From an uncultured Oscillospiraceae bacterium (GTDB lineage Bacteria > Bacillota > Clostridia > Oscillospirales > Ruminococcaceae): 63,652 nucleotides of DNA. The stretch is taken from the NCBI GenBank assembly GCA_910579125.1, contig CAJTTH010000001.1, forward strand, positions 83,142 to 146,793, read 5' to 3'. The notes beneath the pieces were generated by a model. It was not told the DNA's origin. It worked only from the letters and a program-made list of their open reading frames with translations, and ran no database searches. The position numbers and the translations under genes are program-made. Each line of letters starts with the position of its first letter. Within the stretch, counting starts at the first letter, position 1. Below are positions 40,743 to 48,740 of the stretch, in pieces.

Positions 40743-41756
40743 ATGAAGATGAAGAAAATTTTTGCGGCTCTTGCTGCCGCTGCTATGCTTTGCGGTCTTA
40801 CCGCTTGCAACACCGACGGTAATTCCGGCGGTTCTTCCGATTCCGGCGCGGGCAATTCGGGTGCGGGTAATTCGGGAAACGCGGGCGATAAGGTCTACAA
40901 TATCGGTATTTGCCAGCTTATAGAGCACCCCGCACTCGACCTCGCTACCAAGGGCTTTCAGGACGCTCTTAAGGATAAGCTCGGCGACAACGTAAAGTTC
41001 GACACGCAGCTTGCACAGGGCGAATCGACCAACTGTGCTACTATTATCAACAGCTTTGTTTCTTCAAATGTTGATCTGATCATGGCGAACGCTACTGCCG
41101 CTCTTGCGGCGGCGGCTTCGGGTACGGATACTATCCCGATCGTCGGCACATCGATAACCTCCTACGAGGTCGCGCTTAACGGCGACGAGTGGAAGGGCAA
41201 GAACATTACGGGCTCGTCAGACCTTGCTCCCCTCGCGGAACAGGAGGACATGATCCTCGAGATATTCCCCGACGCAAAGAAGGTCGGCATTCTTTATTGC
41301 TCGGCAGAGCCTAACTCCAAGTATCAGGCGCAGATCATCGGCGAGGAGCTGACGAAGGACGGTATAGAATTCAAGGAGTACACGGTCGCGGACTCCAACG
41401 AGATACAGGCTCAGACACAGGCTGCTGTCGGCGACAACTGCGACGTTATCTACATTCCGACCGACAACACCTTCGCGAACGCTACCGAGACAGTAAAGAA
41501 CGTCGTTGTTCCCGCAAAGGTTCCCGTAGTAGCGGGCGAAGCCGGCATTTGCAGCGGCTGCGGAACAGTTACGCTTTCCATTTCCTACGAGAGCATGGGC
41601 TACAACGCGGGTCTTATGGCATATGAGATACTCGTGAACGGCAAGAAGCCCGGCGATCTGGAGATCGGCTACTCCGACACCACCAAGAAGTACAACGCGG
41701 AGATCTGTAAGGAGCTCGGCATTACCATTCCCGACGGCTATACGGCAATTGAGTAA
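40743..41756 (+). CDS. ABC transporter substrate-binding lipoprotein (TrpX-like)
   Basis: 337 residues in the ABC_sub_bind family, whose characterised members bind tryptophan or tyrosine. Lipobox LTAC (Cys about 21), then a Gly/Ser/Asn-rich linker, then two lobes: KVYNIGICQLIEHPALD, IVGTSITSYEVAL, DAKKVGILYCSAEPNSKYQ, DVIYIPTDNTFAN and VVAGEAGICSGCGTVTLSIS. AAGGAGA precedes the start. The cysteine pair CSGC in the second lobe is unusual. It is first of three genes; ligand inferred from family only. Confidence 0.9.
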   Translation: MKMKKIFAALAAAAMLCGLTACNTDGNSGGSSDSGAGNSGAGNSGNAGDKVYNIGICQLIEHPALDLATKGFQDALKDKLGDNVKFDTQLAQGESTNCATIINSFVSSNVDLIMANATAALAAAASGTDTIPIVGTSITSYEVALNGDEWKGKNITGSSDLAPLAEQEDMILEIFPDAKKVGILYCSAEPNSKYQAQIIGEELTKDGIEFKEYTVADSNEIQAQTQAAVGDNCDVIYIPTDNTFANATETVKNVVVPAKVPVVAGEAGICSGCGTVTLSISYESMGYNAGLMAYEILVNGKKPGDLEIGYSDTTKKYNAEICKELGITIPDGYTAIE

Positions 41757-41831
41757 TTATTCGGTATAAACAGCAATGGGGAGCGGTATTCCGTTCCCCG
41801 TTGATTTAAATCAGCGAATGGAGAAGAAAAT

Positions 41832-42800
41832 ATGAATGTGCTGACCACATTTCTGAACGCGCTCCCCGGCAATATATCACAGGGGCTTATCTGGGGAATT
41901 ATGGCAATAGGCGTGTATATCACCTATAAGATACTTGATTTCCCCGATCTTACGGTAGACGGCTCTATCGGAACGGGCGGCGCTGTCGCTGTCGTACTTA
42001 TTCTTAACGGCGTTCCCGTATGGCTCGCGCTTGTCGCGGCGTTCGCGGCGGGCTGTCTCGCGGGGTTGATTACCGGACTGTTGAACACACTGCTCGGCAT
42101 ACCGGGGATACTCGCGGGCATACTCACCCAAATTGCGCTCTATTCCGTCAACCTTGCCATACTTGGCGGCTCAAACAAGTCCATAAGCGTGGATAAATTC
42201 CCGCTGCTGCTTTCCTCGAGAAGAGTGGCGGTGAGCGGCGGTTTTGTGACGTTCGGCTGGGAGGTCGGAAAGTGCCTGCTAATCGTCGCGCTGCTGATCG
42301 CCTTGCTGTACTGGTTCTTCGGTACGGAATACGGCTTCACTATCCGCGCTACGGGCTGCAACAGCAATATGTCGCGCGCTCAGGGTATCAACACAAAAAA
42401 ATCCACTGTGATAGCGCTGGTGCTTTCGAACGGTCTGGTTGGTCTTTCGGGCGGACTTCTCGCGCAGTATCAGGGCTTCGCTGATGTAAATATGGGCAGA
42501 GGCGCTATCGTAATCGGTCTGGCGGCTGTTATAATCGGAGAGGTGCTCGGGTCGGCGATATTGGGCAAACGCCTCAATTTCGTTGGGCGGCTCTCGTTTA
42601 CGGCTGTGGGAGCGATCATCTACTTCATCGTGCTCCAGATAGTAATGCTCACCGGCTTGCCGTCTACCTACAACAAGCTGTTTTCGGCTGTCGTGGTCGC
42701 GGTGTTCCTTGCTGTGCCTTATATACGAAAGTCTGTCAAGACTTCCTACGGCAGAGCCGCGAAGAGTTCCGCGAAGAAAGGAGAGTCGAGGAATGCTTGA
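41832..42800 (+). CDS. ABC transporter permease (TrpY-like)
   Basis: 322 residues with eight to nine membrane helices, in the BPD_transp_2-like group (LivH/RbsC type). IPGILAGILTQIALYSVNLAILG and FTIRATGCNSNMSRAQGIN are characteristic of the TrpXYZ-like permeases. It follows the binding protein by 75 bases and overlaps the ATPase gene by 8. Confidence 0.9.
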   Translation: MNVLTTFLNALPGNISQGLIWGIMAIGVYITYKILDFPDLTVDGSIGTGGAVAVVLILNGVPVWLALVAAFAAGCLAGLITGLLNTLLGIPGILAGILTQIALYSVNLAILGGSNKSISVDKFPLLLSSRRVAVSGGFVTFGWEVGKCLLIVALLIALLYWFFGTEYGFTIRATGCNSNMSRAQGINTKKSTVIALVLSNGLVGLSGGLLAQYQGFADVNMGRGAIVIGLAAVIIGEVLGSAILGKRLNFVGRLSFTAVGAIIYFIVLQIVMLTGLPSTYNKLFSAVVVAVFLAVPYIRKSVKTSYGRAAKSSAKKGESRNA

Positions 42801-43602
42801 GCTTATTGATGTAAAAAAGACTTTCAACGCGGGTACGATAAACGAGAAAAAGGCGCTCGACGGCGTTTCCATAAAGCTTGACGAGGGCGACTTCGTGACG
42901 ATAATCGGCGGCAACGGCGCGGGTAAATCCACTACGCTGAACGCTATCGCGGGTGTGTGGCCGATCGACAGCGGAGCGATAATTATTAACGGACAGAACG
43001 TCGCGGGACTTCCCGAGCATAAGCGCGCGAAATTCATCGGGCGCGTGTTCCAGGATCCCATGACGGGTACGGCGGCAACTATGGAAATTCAGGAGAACCT
43101 CGCCCTTGCAAAGCGCAGAGGAAATCCGCGAGGGCTGCGCTGGGGCATTACCCGCGCCGAGCGCGAGGAGTATCACGAGCTGCTGAAAATGCTCGACCTC
43201 GGACTTGAGGACAGAATGACTTCAAAGGTCGGGCTGCTCTCGGGAGGACAGCGGCAGGCGCTAACGCTGCTTATGGCGACGCTGAAAAAGCCCGATATTC
43301 TGCTGCTGGACGAGCACACGGCGGCGCTCGACCCGAAAACCGCCGCAAAGGTGCTGGAGCTTTCCGATAAGATAATCGAGGAAAACCGTCTTACCGCGAT
43401 GATGGTAACTCATAATATGAGCGCGGCGATAAAGCACGGAAACCGCCTTATAATGATGAACAGCGGACGAATTATCTACGACGTAAAAGGCGAGGAGAAG
43501 AAGAACCTTACCGTGGATATGCTGCTCGAAAAATTTGAACAGGCAAGCGGCTCGGCGCTCAGCAACGACCGTATGCTGCTTTCAAAGCACGACAATATCT
43601 GA
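42793..43602 (+). CDS. ABC transporter ATP-binding protein (TrpZ-like)
   Basis: 269 residues: Walker A IGGNGAGKST, Q-loop RVFQDPMTGT, signature LSGGQRQ, Walker B ILLLDEHTAALDP (a His follows the catalytic Glu instead of Pro), and VTHNMSAA. The start is ATG 42793, inside the end of the permease gene; a longer open frame upstream belongs to the permease region. It completes the importer. Confidence 0.93.
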   Translation: MLELIDVKKTFNAGTINEKKALDGVSIKLDEGDFVTIIGGNGAGKSTTLNAIAGVWPIDSGAIIINGQNVAGLPEHKRAKFIGRVFQDPMTGTAATMEIQENLALAKRRGNPRGLRWGITRAEREEYHELLKMLDLGLEDRMTSKVGLLSGGQRQALTLLMATLKKPDILLLDEHTAALDPKTAAKVLELSDKIIEENRLTAMMVTHNMSAAIKHGNRLIMMNSGRIIYDVKGEEKKNLTVDMLLEKFEQASGSALSNDRMLLSKHDNI

Positions 43603-43613
43603 ACGAATAACGG

Positions 43614-43642
43614 AGAGACGGGGCGGCTGCTTCGTCTCTTTC
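43614..43642 (+). terminator. Weak terminator after the TrpXYZ-like operon
   Basis: A 7-base-pair stem (43614-43620 with 43633-43639), 12-base loop, followed by TTCTATAAT. Marginal T-run. The next gene starts at 43711, so read-through into the sigma operon is possible. Confidence 0.5.
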
Positions 43643-43710
43643 TATAATCCTTTTGAAAAATCTGCCCCCGAAGGAATATTTTCGTGTTATTATATACGAG
43701 GGGTGATTAA

Positions 43711-44208
43711 ATGGCGGTATTCGACAAGCTGTACAAAAACTACAGAAAGCTCATGTTCGGGATAGCGTACGATATCCTGAAAAACGAACAGGACGCCGAG
43801 GACGCTGTTCAGGACGCGTTCTTCCGTATTGCGGATAATCTTGACAGGATAAATGACGAGGACAGTCCGCAGGCGCGGAATTTCGCTGCCGTCATAACCC
43901 GCAACGTCTGCTTCAACGTGCTGCGCAAGCGGCATATCAAGGACGACATCGACGACGCGGACGTTTCGTCGGACGTGAGCGCGGAGGACGAGTTTCTGGC
44001 GGGTCAAGGCGTTGAAACGCTGGAGCGCGCTCTCATGTCGCTCCCCGAAAAATATCGCGATATAATGTACCTTACGGTCTACGAGGAGCTTAAGCTGCGC
44101 GACGCGGCGGAGCTGCTCGGGATAACCTATGAAAACGCCAAGTCGCGCGTTAAGCGCGCACGGAAGAAAATATCCGATTTTCTGGAAAAGGAAGGCTATT
44201 TCAACTAA
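43711..44208 (+). CDS. ECF sigma factor
   Basis: 165 residues with both regions of an extracytoplasmic-function sigma: region 2 LYKNYRKLMFGIAYDILKNEQDAEDAVQDAFFRI (the DAEDxVQDxF motif is intact) and region 4 SLPEKYRDIMYLTVYEELKLRDAAELLGITYENAKSRVKRARKKI. AGGGGTG precedes the start. It is followed by an anti-sigma-like gene. Upstream, at about 43672-43700, TGCCCCCGAAGGAA and CGTGTTATTATA may form its own ECF promoter; this is only suggestive. Confidence 0.93.
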   Translation: MAVFDKLYKNYRKLMFGIAYDILKNEQDAEDAVQDAFFRIADNLDRINDEDSPQARNFAAVITRNVCFNVLRKRHIKDDIDDADVSSDVSAEDEFLAGQGVETLERALMSLPEKYRDIMYLTVYEELKLRDAAELLGITYENAKSRVKRARKKISDFLEKEGYFN

Positions 44209-44240
44209 CGGATATTCGGTTTTACATAAGGGGTGAATTT

Positions 44241-45005
44241 ATGGATAATTTGAAGAAAGCACTTGAAAACGTTATGCGTGAGGATATCGGGCGCTACGAA
44301 AACGCGGCGGAGCACGAGTTCTCCACGGAATTCGAGAAGAAAATGAAGCGGCTGTCAAAGCGCTCCGCTACGAAGAAACGCGTGCCGCTGCGCATTGGCA
44401 GAATATTCGCGGCTGCGGCTGCGGCGGTTGCGCTGTTCGCGGTGGGAACGTTTGCGGGAGCGGTGTCGAGCGGCTTCAACGTTAATCAAACAAAGCGTCT
44501 GGGGCTGCCCGCAAAGCTGTTTACCGCTGCCGATACCGACGGCTGCCCGACGAGCATTGAGACAGTATATAAGCTCAACTGTTTCCCCGATAATCAGATA
44601 AGCATCTCGGACAATTTTGACAAAGACGGCAACAGAACGTCTGTATCATCAATGTATTTTTCCGCTCCGTTTGAATGGGACGGTGACGGAATGTATGCGC
44701 CGAGAAACGACGAGCTGTATTTGGTAAAGACGATATTTCTGCTTCAGGAGACCAAGGAAACGTTTGATTTCACTTACGCCGATATGGATTACGTAACCTA
44801 CAAGACGCTGACCGTGAACGGCGGACAGGCGTATTTCATTACGCGCGAGCGTTATTACGGTACACAGGCGTATTTGTTCTGGGAGAGCGAGGATTACATT
44901 TTCACGCTTTCGGGCAGCTTTACCGAGGAAAGAGCCTTGGAGCTTGCAAACTCGCTTGTGATTTATGACGGCGAACTGCCGTTCAGCGGACTTAGGGAGG
45001 TGTGA
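44241..45005 (+). CDS. Anti-sigma-like membrane protein, DUF4367-type
   Basis: 254 residues: a cytoplasmic helical N-terminus (1-50), one membrane helix (about 56-76, Ala/Val-rich), and an outer domain ending with the strands seen in DUF4367 proteins (GGQAYFITRERYYGTQAYLFWE then YIFTLSGSFTEERALELANSL). In clostridia such proteins follow ECF sigma genes and hold them at the membrane. Gene order and topology support that role here. The ligand sensed is unknown. Confidence 0.82.
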   Translation: MDNLKKALENVMREDIGRYENAAEHEFSTEFEKKMKRLSKRSATKKRVPLRIGRIFAAAAAAVALFAVGTFAGAVSSGFNVNQTKRLGLPAKLFTAADTDGCPTSIETVYKLNCFPDNQISISDNFDKDGNRTSVSSMYFSAPFEWDGDGMYAPRNDELYLVKTIFLLQETKETFDFTYADMDYVTYKTLTVNGGQAYFITRERYYGTQAYLFWESEDYIFTLSGSFTEERALELANSLVIYDGELPFSGLREV

Positions 45006-45007
45006 AT

Positions 45008-45514
45008 ATGAAAAAAATAATTCTTATTATCCTGTCAACGTTTTTCGGCGCGGCTCTGATACTGGGCGGCGGAGCGTTCGGGGCTTATATGTATGACATT
45101 TCCATTCCGCATTTTGATAATTATGATATATCCGGTTACTATACAGGTTCCCTTGATATCAAAGAAATAAAAGAAATGCAGGCTGAAAACGGGTATGGTG
45201 TGAATTATCCCGATTTCTACTACGCAAACAACTGCACCGAGGACCTTGTCGAGTGTTATTTGGAGGTGCATGAAGCATTGTTGTCATACGCGCAGTATGT
45301 TGCCCGCCGTTACAGAAACAAGGCAAGGCTCGACCCCGAGGTGGAATACACCAAAACGCGGCTTACGATAAAATTCAGCGGCTTCGGGGTACTGGAGGAC
45401 GGCACGGAGGAGAACCTTGCGCGCACCTACATCTTCGACATAGAGGGCGCGGGCAGAAGCAAGCTGCCGAAGCTGCTCAACAAAGCGGAGATATATCCTG
45501 AGATACAAGTTTAA
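45008..45514 (+). CDS. Membrane-anchored extracytoplasmic protein, unknown
   Basis: About 168 residues: an N-terminal helix (ILIILSTFFGAALILGGGAFGAYM) then an outside domain rich in Tyr and Asp. No family recognised. GGGAGG at 44995-45000 is 7 bases from ATG 45008, so that start is preferred over an in-frame GTG at 45002. It follows the anti-sigma-like gene without a gap and belongs to the same operon. Confidence 0.78.
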   Translation: MKKIILIILSTFFGAALILGGGAFGAYMYDISIPHFDNYDISGYYTGSLDIKEIKEMQAENGYGVNYPDFYYANNCTEDLVECYLEVHEALLSYAQYVARRYRNKARLDPEVEYTKTRLTIKFSGFGVLEDGTEENLARTYIFDIEGAGRSKLPKLLNKAEIYPEIQV

Positions 45515-45532
45515 AATGAGGGCGGAGAGCGT

Positions 45533-45988
45533 ATGAAGGACTTTTTGAGGAGCGAGCTTATCAAGTCGCTGTTTTTCCCGGCGCTGTGCGGGCTGTGGGC
45601 GGTCGTGCGTTTCGTGAACGATCTGTCGTGGGGCGCGGATTTTTCGGCGGTTTTTTTCTTTGGACCGATAGGCTATATCGCGGCGGCGGTTTTCGGCTGC
45701 GCGATACCGATAATACTCACGCTTAAACGGAACGTTCACACCGAGGAGTATTTTAAAAAGCGGCTAATAATTCTGGTCGTGATGTGTGCGGGGCTGAGCT
45801 TTCTGAATATGATAATGGATCCGTTTCTCTATACGCTTTATTATCTGATTTTCGGCGTCGGTTCCGTGATTTTTCAAGTGTTTAAGGTTCAGCGCGAGGA
45901 TACTCCCGCAGGTGAACGCGCCGTGCTTATTCTCTCCGATCCCGTGATCTATTGGACGATAAGGACGCTTCTCTTTTCATTATTATGA
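45533..45988 (+). CDS. Small four-helix membrane protein, unknown
   Basis: 151 residues with about four hydrophobic helices (roughly 13-30, 40-62, 78-98, 100-118) and a C-terminal helix. No family recognised. GGGCGGAGAG lies before ATG 45533, 18 bases after the previous stop. Last gene of the ECF sigma operon. Confidence 0.75.
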   Translation: MKDFLRSELIKSLFFPALCGLWAVVRFVNDLSWGADFSAVFFFGPIGYIAAAVFGCAIPIILTLKRNVHTEEYFKKRLIILVVMCAGLSFLNMIMDPFLYTLYYLIFGVGSVIFQVFKVQREDTPAGERAVLILSDPVIYWTIRTLLFSLL

Positions 45989-45993
45989 TATAA

Positions 45994-46028
45994 ACCCGAC
46001 GGCGTTTATGTGCTGTCGGGTCTTTTTT
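45994..46028 (+). terminator. Terminator of the ECF operon
   Basis: A 7-base-pair perfect outer stem ACCCGAC / GTCGGGT (45994-46000 with 46015-46021), extended inward with one mismatch, followed by CTTTTTTT. Confidence 0.9.
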
Positions 46029-46040
46029 TGAAAAAAGCTC

Positions 46041-46076
46041 TTGACAAAAGTACTATATAGTATTATACTATATAGT
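46041..46076 (+). promoter_or_regulatory. Autoregulated promoter and operator of a MarR gene
   Basis: TTGACA (46041-46046) and TATACT (46064-46069), 17-base spacer. Over it lies a perfect inverted repeat: ACTATATAGT at 46052-46061 and again at 46067-46076, five bases between. Each copy is itself a palindrome, so two dimers could bind side by side across the spacer and -10 box and block RNA polymerase. Confidence 0.9.
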
Positions 46077-46091
46077 AGGAGGTGCACAAAA

Positions 46092-46550
46092 TTGTTGGAG
46101 AGGACAAACGGAGGTTTTCTTATCAGCAAGGTGAAGCAGATACAGGGGCGGGTGTTTGAGCGTATGCTGGACGAGAACGGGATAAGCGAGTTCAACGGGG
46201 CGCAAGGACGGATACTGTTCGTGCTGTGGGACGAGGACGGTATCCCGATAAGCGCGCTGTCCGAAAGGACGGGGCTTGCCAAGACGACGCTCACGGGTAT
46301 GCTCGACAGACTGGAGGCGGCGGGGCATATCCGCCGAATGCCCGATGCGGACGACCGCCGCGCCGTGAGGATACGTCTTACCGAGAGCGCCGAGGCTCTC
46401 CGCGAAAAATACGAGCGTGTTTCGGCGGCGATGAATGAGGTGTTTTACAGTGGGTTCAGCGACGAGGAGATACTCGCCTTTGAAAAGGGGCTTGGGAAAA
46501 TTCTTGAAAATCTTATCGAAAAGGAGAATGAAAATGGACAAAAAAATTAA
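46092..46550 (+). CDS. MarR-family repressor
   Basis: About 152 residues: winged helix with ISALSERTGLAKTTLTGMLDRLEAAGHIRR and wing MPDADDRRAVRIRLT. No ATG fits; TTG 46092 lies 9 bases after AGGAGG (46077-46082) and is the likely start. The operator over its promoter suggests it represses itself and the downstream flavin-fold gene, which it overlaps by 17 bases. Confidence 0.88.
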   Translation: MLERTNGGFLISKVKQIQGRVFERMLDENGISEFNGAQGRILFVLWDEDGIPISALSERTGLAKTTLTGMLDRLEAAGHIRRMPDADDRRAVRIRLTESAEALREKYERVSAAMNEVFYSGFSDEEILAFEKGLGKILENLIEKENENGQKN

Positions 46551-46968
46551 GGACGAGATACGCGGACTTCGCGACAAATGCAGCGTCGCGTACATCGGTT
46601 CAGTCAATGCGGAGGGTTTTCCGCAGATAAAGGCGATGCTGGTCGCCGAACACGACGATATGCGCGTGCAGTACTTTTCCACCAATCTCAGCAGCAAGCG
46701 CGCCGCGCAGTTCGCCGAAAATCCCAAAGCATGCGTGTACTACTGCCACGAAAGCGAGTTTAAGGGCGCGATGTTTACGGGAACGGTCGAGGTCTGCACC
46801 GACCACGATACCAAGGCGCTTATCTGGCACGACGGCGACGAGATGTATTACCCTAACGGCGTGGACGACGAGGACTACTGCGTGTACAAATTCACCGCCG
46901 AAACCGTAAATTATTATCACGGGCTTGCGAATGTGACGTTTCCGGTCGACGAGTTTTACGGTGAATGA
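46534..46968 (+). CDS. Pyridoxamine-5'-phosphate-oxidase-fold flavin protein
   Basis: 144 residues with the split-barrel fold: KCSVAYIGSVNAEGFPQIKAMLV, QYFSTNLSSKRAAQFAENPKACVYY and a GTVEVCTD strand. Such proteins (general stress protein 26-like) bind FMN, heme or F420 and act as small reductases; the true activity is not readable. AAGGAG 7 bases upstream favours ATG 46534 over ATG 46528. It is under control of the overlapping MarR gene. Confidence 0.85.
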   Translation: MDKKIKDEIRGLRDKCSVAYIGSVNAEGFPQIKAMLVAEHDDMRVQYFSTNLSSKRAAQFAENPKACVYYCHESEFKGAMFTGTVEVCTDHDTKALIWHDGDEMYYPNGVDDEDYCVYKFTAETVNYYHGLANVTFPVDEFYGE

Positions 46969-46974
46969 AAACGG

Positions 46975-47003
46975 AAAGGCTGCGCGTATAGGCGCAGCCT
47001 TTT
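46975..47003. terminator. Bidirectional terminator
   Basis: An 11-base-pair stem AAAGGCTGCGC / GCGCAGCCTTT (46975-46985 with 46992-47002), loop of six, between convergent genes. T-runs on both sides are short. Confidence 0.8.
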
Positions 47004-47011
47004 CAGGATAA

Positions 47012-47632
47012 TTATTTGCGTTTCAGCCAGCAGACCGCTATCTGCGTTCTGTGCTCCAAGCCTGTTTTTTCGAGGATCGCGCTTATGTGATTGCGCACCG
47101 TGCCGTTTGAGAGAAACAGCTTTTCGGCGATTTGCTGATTTGAAAGCCCCTCGGAGATAAGCCGCGCGATTTCCGTTTCGCGTTGAGTGAGCTGCGCGAA
47201 TATTTCTCCGCCGTTCGCCGGACTTATTTTCCCGCGAACGTATTTCAGTATATCCTCCTGAAAAACCGTGCCGCCCGAATTTACGGCGCGGACGGCGTTT
47301 ATTATCCTTTCGGCGGGCGAATTTTTCAAAATATAACCGCATATCTCGCTTTTCAGCGCGCGTACAATAAGATCCTCCTCGTCGAACGTCGTCAGCAGCA
47401 GCGGCGCGCAAAGGCCCTCCGCGAGCATTTGCTCGGCGGCGGTTATCCCGTCGCATTCGGGCATGCGGATATCCAGCAGCGCTACGTCGGGGCGAAGCTC
47501 ACGGGCGAGCTTCAGAGCCGTGTTCCCGTTCTCCGCTTCTCCGACGGTCCGCATATCCTCCTGCGAGGAGATTATCATTTTCAAGCCCTCGCGCACTATC
47601 AAGTCATCGTCCGCTATCAATACCTTTATCAT
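47012..47632 (-). CDS. NarL-family response regulator
   Basis: 206 residues: receiver domain with IADDDLIVREGL, phosphate-accepting Asp in DVALLDIRMP, switch Thr in LLLTTFDEED and Lys in YILKNSPAE; C-terminal LuxR-type helix-turn-helix LTQRETEIARLISEGLSNQQIAEKLFLSNGTVRNHISAILEKTG. It overlaps the kinase gene by 29 bases. It probably controls the ABC-2 genes upstream. Confidence 0.94.
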   Translation of the reverse strand: MIKVLIADDDLIVREGLKMIISSQEDMRTVGEAENGNTALKLARELRPDVALLDIRMPECDGITAAEQMLAEGLCAPLLLTTFDEEDLIVRALKSEICGYILKNSPAERIINAVRAVNSGGTVFQEDILKYVRGKISPANGGEIFAQLTQRETEIARLISEGLSNQQIAEKLFLSNGTVRNHISAILEKTGLEHRTQIAVCWLKRK

Positions 47633-48740
47633 AATTCACCCCGAAAATATTGATTATTTTGAAACCTGTCACTCCGCATTGGAAAAGGCATTTCCCGCCG
47701 CAGACGGTAACTCTGTCCTCTATTCCATCCAGACCCATTCCCTTTGAAAACCCGCTTGCTCCGCTGCCGTTATCGGCAAATTCCGCGCGTATCATTTTAT
47801 CGTAAACGCGTATCTTAAACGAAAATTCGTTTGCGTTGGAGTGTTTTACCGTGTTCGTCAGCGCTTCGGTCAGGTTGTCCTTTAAGCAGCTCCAGACCGG
47901 GGCGGAGATCATTTCGGTATCGCCCTCGACGGAAAAATTCGTCTTTATTTCGTAATTTAACGAGAACCGCTCCAAAAGCTCCTTAAGCTCGGACGCGCTT
48001 GCCGTACCGCGTTTCGGGCGTTCTTCGCGGAGGGCTCCGCGTATGCTGTCAACGCTGCCGCGCAGGTTCTCGATAGCCGTTTTGAGCGTTTTTTCCGCTT
48101 GCTCGGGATTTGTTTTCATGTTCAGTTTCGCGCCCTCCAGCAGGATAATGCTGCCCGAAATATTGTGCCCGAGTTTGTCGTGTATGCGTATTGAAAAGCG
48201 GCTGCGTTCCTCCAGGGCGGCGGTCTCGCGGAGGGTGGCCGAATAGGCTTGCAGTTTAGCGGCGCGTTCGTTCTGCGCGGAAATGGTTCTGCGCTGTTCC
48301 TCGGACATTCGTCGGAAATACTCGAGACGTTCTATCGCCATTCTCGTAAAAACTCCCGCCGCCGAAATTAAAACAGCGGAAACGAGCGCGTACCGCGTCG
48401 GACGGAAGATCAGCACCGCAAGCAGCAAAAACGCTCCCGATATCCCGTAGAAATATTCTCCTGCATCTATCAAATCGATTATTTCAAACGCCGATAGCAG
48501 CAGCACGGGGAAATAATCCTCCGCGCCGCACACAAGACATCCGACAACGGCTATCGGTGCGCATATCATCCGAAAACGTACCGAGGCTTTGCATATCAGA
48601 TAATCCGCCGTGAATAAACAGCAAAAGGCGAGTGCGGCGGCAACCGTAAAGCTGTGCGCCGTATTCGCCGAAAAATTTTCCACCGTGACCGCCGCCAACG
48701 CGACGGTCTTGAATGTCAGGTAAAATGTGTTTTTATCCAT
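47604..48740 (-). CDS. NarX/DesK-type sensor histidine kinase
   Basis: 378 residues: about six N-terminal membrane helices (to about residue 130), dimer helix with the phospho-His in RIHDKLGHNISGSI, and a HATPase core with NLTEALTNTVKHSNA (N box), FADNGSG and a GMGLDGIEDRV lid. It starts inside the end of the ABC-2 permease gene with no separate ribosome site, so translation is probably coupled. The short periplasmic loops suggest it senses the membrane or a transporter. Confidence 0.93.
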   Translation of the reverse strand: MDKNTFYLTFKTVALAAVTVENFSANTAHSFTVAAALAFCCLFTADYLICKASVRFRMICAPIAVVGCLVCGAEDYFPVLLLSAFEIIDLIDAGEYFYGISGAFLLLAVLIFRPTRYALVSAVLISAAGVFTRMAIERLEYFRRMSEEQRRTISAQNERAAKLQAYSATLRETAALEERSRFSIRIHDKLGHNISGSIILLEGAKLNMKTNPEQAEKTLKTAIENLRGSVDSIRGALREERPKRGTASASELKELLERFSLNYEIKTNFSVEGDTEMISAPVWSCLKDNLTEALTNTVKHSNANEFSFKIRVYDKMIRAEFADNGSGASGFSKGMGLDGIEDRVTVCGGKCLFQCGVTGFKIINIFGVNYDKGIDSGR

